A program made the position numbers and the translations under genes. A DNA stretch of 64,000 bases from Ochotona curzoniae (lineage: Eukaryota; Chordata; Mammalia; Lagomorpha; Ochotonidae): contig NW_024466607.1 in the NCBI RefSeq assembly GCF_017591425.1, positions 15,322,501 to 15,386,500 of the forward strand, given 5' to 3'. A model generated the notes under the pieces. That model worked only from the letters and a program-made list of their open reading frames with translations. It ran no database searches and was not told the DNA's origin. Shown here piece by piece: positions 58,301 to 64,000 of the stretch; positions within the stretch are counted from its first letter, which is position 1, and each line of letters begins with the position of its first letter.

Positions 58301-60648
58301 AAGTGTCCAAGTCTGTGAGGCAAAATCAGAGACCAGATTAAAATGGAATGTGGCTTCTGGCAAACACAGGGATCCTAACTTTTGCTGTTGATAGCTGCAT
58401 TTTCATCTATTAAAGAGTCAGAATCATAGAATGACAGAAAGAGAGGGAGAAAGAGAGCTCATCCATCTTCTGTTTTACACCCATAATATCTGGGGTTAGG
58501 CCAGGTCAAACTCAGGAAGCAGAAATTCCATCCAGATTTCCCATGTGGGAGACAGATGCCCAAGCACCTGGGCCATCATCCACTTATTTCCCAGATGTAC
58601 TAGCAGGAAACAATGGGAAGGGGAGCAGCTGAGACTCAAACTAGTAATCCACGATGGTATGTTAGTGTTAACAAGGGGTGGTTTAACCCACAGTGCCACC
58701 TCAGTGGCCCTGGTTCCTTCATGGTAATATTTAGGAAAGGAAGCTACCCTGAGAAGATAACGATTAAAAAACACAGAAGCAGCTCATTGATCAGTTTGTC
58801 ATATTGTACTTACAGAGGCACAGGTCATGCTGTGCCTTGAAAATGCTCCCCCTGGGCCTGGCGTGGTAGCCCAGCAGCTAAAGTCCTCATGTTACACACG
58901 TCAGGATCCCAGATGGGCACTGGTTCTAATCCCAGCAGCCCTGCTTCCCATCCAGCTCTCTGCTTGTGGCCTGGGAAAGCAGTTGAGGATGGCACAAAGC
59001 CTTGGGACCCTGCACCCGTGAGGGAGAAATGGAAGAGGCTCCTGGCTCCTGGCCTCAGATGGGCACAGCTCTGGCCTCTGATTCAGAGAAAAGGAGCTAC
59101 AGTGAGAAAAGAAGAGATTGTGCAGAAAGCCTCCTGGTTGGGGAGCACATGGACAAGCGTTTGTCCAGTTCCTCCCTTCCCTCATTGGAGGCCATACACG
59201 TCGGGATCCCCATGAGGTGAAATGTCATTGTTTTGTATTTAGTGCAAGAGACCTCACGGACCCAGAGTGACCTGTTAGCCGAGGCAGTTCGGGAAAAAGG
59301 CAACACGGATCGTGCCATCCTGGAGATGCAGAAGACATTCGAGGTGGTAAGTGACAACCCCATCCTCTTTTTTTTTAAGTGTGTCTTTGGCTTTGACATT
59401 TGACCCAGAAAGACACCTAAAAAACTGCAAACTGTCAACCAAGACCAAAAGCCCCATGGGAGCAGGCCCGGTCTCCAAGTGTGACCCGCCCACCCCACCC
59501 TCAGTTCTGCTGGCATTCTGATTTGCATACCATCACTCTGCTTTCTCACTGCCTCTCCACAGAAACAAGCCGAGTTCACAGAAGTCAAGTCCGACTTGAA
59601 GCACCTTGAGGTTTTGGTGGCACAGCAGAGTAAGGACTTCCAGCAGCTGTGTGAACAGCTCGGCCAGCTGGATGTGCCCGGCGTGCTGGTGGAGCTGCGG
59701 AGGTGGCTCACAGAGCCTCGCCGGCCTGGGCTCCTGCGGGACAGCTCGTCTCAGACATCACCACTCCTGGCCCGGGGCCTCAGCTTTCCCAGGCAAGAGA
59801 ATGGGGCTTCGCAGGGAGCTGGCCCTAGGCAGGCCCAGGCCCTCCCAGAGTCAACAAACCCCAGCACGGCCTCCGTGCCGTCTGGGCAGTTTGAGTTCGG
59901 GGGCCGGGGAGCCAAGATCAGTGCCCTCCATGAAGAGGCTGCACTGCCCGAAGCTCAGCCCCACCAGAGAAAGGGGTGGGCGGAGGATAAGAAAGTGCAG
60001 GTCACCCACCAGAATCAAGATGTTCCTCCAAGAGAGTCCAAGAACCCTGGCTCCCACATCCCGCTGGGCCACAGGGACCAGGTTGGTCAGGGCGCGTCAC
60101 AGCTCACATGCCAGGATGCAGACACACTGGCAGCCAGCGTTAGTAGGAATGCCCCTCCAAGATGCCAGGGGGAAAGCAGGCTTTCCAGAGAGCCGCGCGA
60201 CCAGCTAGGGCTTGAACAGAGAGGCGAGGCTCCACAAGCAGCGTCGGAAGGCCACCAGCCCCATCCCCGCGAAGTCTACAGAGGCAGGCTCACAGTCCGG
60301 CAGTGGGAACCGGCCCCAGGCCGGATCCAGGCTTCCCGAGCTCATCCTCCAGCTGCTGTCCCCCAGCGGAGTTCCCTGGAGCAGCGGGAGGCTGTGGGCA
60401 GCCAGGGCGGGCCGAGCTCGCCTGCTCAGAGTGGCAGGTTGGTGCGCAGGAGCGCGCCCAGGCCCGCCCGCGCTCGCCGCCTGCAGTGCCGTAGGTCCCC
60501 GGTTCGGGACAGCTTCCTGGAAGACCGGCAGATGCGGTGGTTCAACGAGCTGGGCATCCGGTGCTCCAGGGGCCCCGCGCGCCAGGAGCCCGGGAAGCGG
60601 TTCCTCTTTGACCCGAGTTTTGATAGCAGTGACGAGGATAGCTTCTGA
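49394..60648 (+). CDS. IHO1: IHO1 (CCDC36), interactor of HORMAD1
   Basis: Seven exons with coding sequence: 49394-49449 (exon from 49378), 52852-53026, 53763-53926, 55649-55697, 56196-56283, 59243-59346 and 59563-60648. They join in phase into 573 residues; human IHO1 is about 594. The start MDFNVWNIKEMLSIPS matches human MNFNVWNIKEML. Conserved blocks follow: SLSDSQFLFGSQFCPEN, EPSIFTKYQ, KSKGILEQFEEKKK, ETLYSFVSHVRESI, LQTSVEKSEEHL, and a coiled-coil-like run through LKHLEVLVAQQS and QLCEQLGQLDVP. The long last exon is basic, Gln/Pro/Ser-rich and poorly conserved until the acidic end FDSSDEDSF (human FDSSDDDGF). IHO1 works at meiotic chromosome axes with HORMAD1, REC114 and MEI4 to permit SPO11 break formation. 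The C-terminal motif is reported to matter for HORMAD1 binding. The donor after exon 2 is the least certain junction. Confidence 0.94.
49450..49759 (+). other. IHO1 intron 2, unique start
   Basis: Unique intronic sequence after the GTAAGA donor. Confidence 0.6.
49760..50056 (-). repeat. C-type SINE
   Basis: TTTTACTGAAAAGTCAGAG start, CACTTCATTGGCCCC end. Confidence 0.85.
50094..50394 (+). repeat. C-type SINE, old subfamily
   Basis: GGGCCAATATTTGGCACAG head and TTTCAAATAAATAAATAAATC tail. Confidence 0.85.
50395..50800 (+). other. IHO1 intronic unique sequence
   Basis: Nothing is recognised. Confidence 0.45.
50801..51128 (-). repeat. C-type SINE, young subfamily
   Basis: AAGATTTATTTTTTCATTGG start and CGCCATTGTGCTGGGCCC end. 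It has a short internal duplication (GCTGGATGGGAAG repeated at 51016-51060). Confidence 0.94.
51140..51469 (-). repeat. C-type SINE
   Basis: AATTTATTTTATTACAAAGTC start and AGGCCATGACGCCGGGCCC end. Confidence 0.94.
51470..52031. other. IHO1 intronic sequence with weak L1 similarity
   Basis: GGCTCATTCTCTTAGCATAA followed by GTCTCCAGCTATTTTGAGT at 51780-51826 resembles an antisense L1 3' region. The rest is unassigned. Confidence 0.4.
52032..52362 (+). repeat. C-type SINE, young subfamily
   Basis: GGGCCCGGTGCGGTGGCGCA head, CACTTGGGGAGTGAATCG block and A-rich tail. Confidence 0.95.
52373..52682 (+). repeat. C-type SINE
   Basis: GAGGCTGGCATGGTGGCTC head and TTTCAAATAAAAATAAATAA tail. Confidence 0.9.
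53027..53762 (+). other. IHO1 intron 3
   Basis: Unique AT-rich intron. The frame of the preceding exon stays open into it up to about 53128. Confidence 0.55.
53927..54764 (+). other. IHO1 intron 4, unique part
   Basis: It contains a short GTGTGTGTGTGAGTGTG run at 54054-54071. Nothing else is recognised. Confidence 0.5.
54765..55092 (-). repeat. C-type SINE
   Basis: TTATTTTTTATTGCAAAGTC start and CTAGGCTACCGCACCCGGCC end. Confidence 0.94.
55110..55428 (-). repeat. C-type SINE
   Basis: TTTTAAGATTTATTTATTTA start and GCCACGCTGCCAGGCCCC end. Confidence 0.94.
55787..56098 (-). repeat. C-type SINE, diverged
   Basis: AAAAATATTATTTATTTG start, TGCCATAGCACTGGTCCC end. Confidence 0.85.
56284..56639 (+). 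other. IHO1 intron 6, unique start
   Basis: Nothing is recognised before the SINE cluster. Confidence 0.5.
56640..56882 (+). repeat. C-type SINE, old copy
   Basis: CTTCCTGTTAATGTGTACCC body, AGTTCCAGGCTCCTGG block and GAGCCAGCGAGTGGAAG end. Confidence 0.65.
56884..57425 (+). repeat. C-type SINE, split by a second SINE
   Basis: The 5' part ends AGGCTGCTCCATTTC at about 56955. The 3' part resumes TGGCTGCTCCACTTCTG near 57196. Confidence 0.8.
56953..57195 (-). repeat. C-type SINE nested in another SINE, internally shortened
   Basis: TTTTTTTAAAAAAAGATTTA start and TAGGCTACCACACCAGG end. A GGCTGCTCCA(C/T)TTC target duplicate lies on both sides. Confidence 0.87.
57430..58125 (+). other. IHO1 intronic sequence
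   Basis: It begins with an extra SINE-like tail (57430-57486, AATAAATAAATAAATT). The rest is unique; an open plus frame at 57660-57887 is discussed in the findings. Confidence 0.45.
58126..58217 (+). repeat. C-type SINE, 5' head only
   Basis: GGGCCGCCACTGTGTGGTAT to TCGAGTCCTGACTGCTGCACC, then it stops. Confidence 0.75.
58395..58708 (-). repeat. C-type SINE, old copy
   Basis: AGAGTCAGAATCATAGAATG start, TTTCCCATGTGGGAGACAG block, ACAGTGCCACCTCAGTGGCCC end. Confidence 0.78.
58855..59086 (+). repeat. C-type SINE, 3' truncated
   Basis: GGGCCTGGCGTGGTAGCCC head to GGGCACAGCTCTGGCC. No A-rich tail follows. Confidence 0.88.
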
Positions 60649-61000
60649 TGGCCCAAGGTGGCCGTGGCTGCTTACTGGCAAGTCACTGCGGCCACATGGC
60701 TCCCAAACACGTGCTCGGTCTTCAATGTGTGTGCTACACAGTGCGAGTCTGATTGTTCTTTCCTTCCACTTCAATCTTTTGCATGTTTTGGTCAATGGCT
60801 GTGCTCACGATGCCAGGGCAGCATGCCCCAAGTTGGGGCTTGCCAGCCTCCTGCCTGCACGACCTCCTCACCCTGGTCCTGCTTTGCTGCTCAAGACCAG
60901 TAGGCTGGCTTTCCACTTACACCTTGGCGACGTTTTCCTATTTTTGTGACGTGTGTTTCTTTTGTAAATAACTTGCTCAAAATAAAGATAATGCCTGTCA
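60649..61000 (+). other. IHO1 3' untranslated region
   Basis: Unique sequence from the stop codon to the poly(A) site region. Confidence 0.8.
60981..60986 (+). terminator. IHO1 poly(A) signal
   Basis: AATAAA about 330 bases after the IHO1 stop codon, followed by a T-rich stretch. Confidence 0.8.
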
Positions 61001-63755
61001 AATCTTTATCTTTTTCTTTATTGAACTGATCTCCCAGTTCAGTTTCTTAAGCTTATTTGAGAAATCAAATAGGTAACATCCAGACCATGTTTTTGTTCTC
61101 TAAGACTCCCAGAAGATCGAGTCTTGCTGCTGCAGGGAACCTGTGGAGGGCACCAGTCGCTCTTAGTGTTTCCCTTTCAGATAAGTGCATATGTATGTGC
61201 CTATTTTTAAATTAATATTTCTTCAGAAGGATTTCATTTTGTATGATGAAGCCAAAGTTCAGAATGACCAGTGTTCCACGAAGCTTTTTTTTTTTTTTTT
61301 TGTGGAGTTATACATAGGAAAATTGTTTCCTAACAAGGCTGAGTGAATTAAACTCCCTCTGCCAGTCCCTGGCGACCATCAGGACAGGATGGGCTGTTTC
61401 TTATTTTAGTCCGCGGTTTTTCTCTTTGTAAATTGACTGCGGTGTTCCTGCCAGGCTTGCCTAGTGTGAGGCAGTGCAGGCCCGGCCCTGGTGACGCAGC
61501 ACTCTCCGCTCTCTAGCCAGCACAGGGTGGACGCAGTGGGAGGCCCACAGTTGGGTCCATCTCCCTCCTTGGGAGATGATTGCAGCCTAATTGCTTTGAC
61601 CTTCAAATGTCAGCTTCCCTGTCACCTTTGGAGAGGTCTTTCCTGACCCTCACTAATCCAGGCCTCTATCCTGTTCTCCATCTGAAGTTACATGTTACGG
61701 TAACGCCTTGTCCATGCCACAAGCTCAGCAGCCAGGAGGCGTCTGAGAGTGGCAGGTACTTGGTATCAATATTGGTCAGTTAGCCCTTCACCATGTGGGC
61801 TGAAGGAGGGGCCTGCTCCGCCTTCCTTTTGCATATTTTGCCTCTGGAGAGGATGAAGGCCTCTCTCTCCCTGGCCAGATGGTAATAGCTCGCTCACCTG
61901 AAGACCAGAATGCAACCGCTTCTCCTCCCTCAAAAACACCAGGTGATTCCTACGAAGGTTGTGTGGTTTTGTAATTTTTCATATGCTAGGCCTTGGGCCA
62001 AAGCTCTCCATCACCACAGTCATTTTCCAGTGCTTCCTTGCAAGAAACCAGATCCAGTGTCAAATAGATTTCCTGAGCAGAACTGCTCCCTCTGTAAATA
62101 TTTAACTGGAGCCTGAAATATTAATATTCTCCCACATACTCCTATGGGAAAGCAAACTGCCCCAGCTCAGGTCTGTCTCATATGATTGAGCTTTGTCAAT
62201 ACCCATCTTCACTGGGGTGCTCTGGCTTCCCAAAGCCTCCCTGGCTCAGTCACATATCGCTGTGGCATTTCCTGGGGGAGAGTTGCCACAGTTGCAGCCC
62301 CTGCCACAGTTTTCCTTGCTTCACTCTTTGAATGCCACACCTGTGGCAGGCTGGTGTTGCTGCCATCTCAGCATATTGCTGGGTATACATGACAGACATA
62401 GCCCCCTCCTCCCTTTCCCTACCAAGTTGTTTTCCCTTCTGCCAGGTCTCCTGATCCCTTGGGGGTCTATTGCAAGAATGCCCAGTAAGGTAAACCATGA
62501 GGGAAGCTGGAACAGGATGACCCTGAGATCCAGAGGAGCAGGTGCATCCCAGGGCTGGGCTGGGTTCCCTTCCCAGCAAGAAGGCAGAGCTAATCCAGCA
62601 GAGTTCACCTGCAAGAGTCTGAAATGAGATCCTCGCAGCTGGATAGGAACACCCCGAAGTTTATGACCACACCTCTTGGGTGGAGGGCTGCTCTGCTCCC
62701 CCATTGGACTATCTTTCTCCTGGCTCCTGTCCCCTCCTTCCCAGTGAGGCCCTCAGACCTTTCCTTCTGGGAGCTTCTACAGATCAGCACCTACCTTACC
62801 TGTTGTTATGACTACATATCTACTTACAAAGCAGGCTTCCTGCAGTGCTGGCATGAACACGGGTGGGATGTGGCCTCAGGACCTGGGATCCTCTCTTCAC
62901 ACGGCCTGGGAGGCCCCAGCTTCACACACACCTTGTGCTCTGACCTAAATTTGCTGCAACTAGCATGTTCCAAGGCTTCTATTTATTCTATTTATTCTTG
63001 AAGCTGTCTTGTTTCTATTTTGATTCTGGTAATCCAAATTGCAGTGAGGTGTTTCCAAGGAGACAATTCAGTGATTGTTTGGCTCGCCAAGATGAGCTGT
63101 GAGGATGAGAACCGAATGACGTCAAATGTTTTAAGAAGCTTTTCAGATGTGACCCGGGTCAAGTATGAAGTCTTCCTGAGACGGTGTGGCTTCTAGCTCC
63201 CTGAGCTCTGAACACATTTCACGAGCTGTTCCATCTCAGCTCCTGGGATCCCTTCAGCTAGGTCTCTGTCCACAGCACCTCACACCTGCCCTGAGAAGAG
63301 CCCCACCATCTGTCACCGAGGACCAGGGCAACAACGTCAGTGGGGGACCTCAAGGAGCCAGAGAGGCAGACAGGAGTAGCTGTCTCCTGTTCCCTGCCTC
63401 AGGAAGTAACAAGGTTCAGGTATACCCCTTCATCATCCTGGGACCAGCGTGCCAAGCAGAAAGCTCAGCAATTCTGCTAAATATCTATTTCCACAGCAAG
63501 AAACTCCTCAGCCAAGGTCCCCCCAAGGCCCCGAAGATACAGTCCAGGTGCCAGAAACTTGGGAGGCTGCTCTGGACCGGCAGCCGAGAGGAATGTCCGC
63601 GGCTAGCTGCCTTCTCACAAAAGTGGAACACCTTCCCTGCAGTTAAATGAGAAAGCTCAGGGAAGGGGGAGGGAGACTGCACAACCCCACTGATCTCCAT
63701 TCTTGGTACACATGTGTTCACACGCATATTTCCACAGGTTTGCCATCCACTGCAG
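61001..63755. other. Unique sequence downstream of IHO1
   Basis: No SINE is seen in this 2.7 kb, unlike the preceding region. In human, C3orf62 follows on the opposite strand, but none of its protein is recognised here. Two TTTATT motifs at about 62980-63000 would be AATAAA on the minus strand and could mark a 3' end. Confidence 0.45.
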
Positions 63756-63759
63756 TTAC

Positions 63760-64000
63760 AAAAGTGAATACAATTGAAATTTTGGAATGATATTAGATTT
63801 CTAGAGAAGTTACCGAGATAATGAGCTCATACATGGCCTCTCCCAGCCTTCCCAAAGTTACCATCTTAGCTAATTATGGAACTGACATCAGTTCCTTTAC
63901 CTAGCTCCAGGCTTCCTTTGGGTTTCAGCAGTTTGGCCATTCATGTCCTCTTACAGTTCGAGGAGATGCTCCAGGATTCCACACAGTTTTTAGTCATGCG
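63760..64000 (-). mobile_element. Old L1 (L1M-type) fragment at the right edge
   Basis: AGAGAAGTTACCGAGATAAT, CCCAGCCTTCCCAAAGTTAC, TTTCAGCAGTTTGGCCATTC and CCAGGATTCCACACAG follow, in order, a familiar antisense L1M segment. It runs off the window. Confidence 0.6.

Noticed and set aside
60212..60949. Second long frame (245 codons) over the last IHO1 exon
   Set aside because: Shifted-frame shadow of the IHO1 coding exon and its 3' untranslated region.

Overview
This window is nuclear DNA from a mammal, almost certainly a lagomorph and probably a pika (Ochotona). The evidence is about sixty copies of a tRNA-derived SINE of the lagomorph C type, in a version that differs from the rabbit consensus as I remember it. 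The few protein-coding exons are small, spliced and embedded in old repeats. There is no CRISPR array, operon, phage or other prokaryotic feature. Gene content and order match human 3p21.31: LAMB2 (-), LAMB2P1 (-), CCDC71 (-), KLHDC8B (+), C3orf84 (-), IHO1/CCDC36 (+). Layout, left to right. Positions 1-1031 hold the 5' coding exons of LAMB2 on the minus strand; the gene runs off the left edge. From about 5.4 to 13.8 kb, minus-strand fragments of a decayed laminin beta gene (LAMB2P1-like) survive between SINEs. CCDC71 has its whole coding sequence in one exon (17593-18939, minus) and a CpG-island promoter near 20.3-20.7 kb. KLHDC8B (24339-27064, plus) has six exons carrying coding sequence and a CpG-rich noncoding first exon ending at 23349. 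C3orf84 (28691-39157, minus) has three recognisable coding exons, one of them about 9.5 kb upstream of the others; its very short first coding exon was not found. From 30 to 58 kb the sequence is dominated by SINEs with L1 fragments and one Tigger/MER2-like DNA transposon. IHO1 has a CpG-island promoter at about 46.1-46.5 kb and seven exons with coding sequence (49394-60648), ending with a poly(A) signal at 60981. The last 3 kb is mostly unique DNA ending in an L1 fragment. These genes do not form a pathway. LAMB2 is a basement-membrane laminin chain, CCDC71 looks like a basic nuclear protein with an AT-hook, KLHDC8B is a kelch midbody protein, C3orf84 is a ciliary/sperm-type protein and IHO1 is a meiotic double-strand-break factor. 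I found no undescribed system. The best leads are the laminin pseudogene remains, a paired MYB motif in the IHO1 promoter, and SINE-into-SINE insertions that hit the same host position three times.
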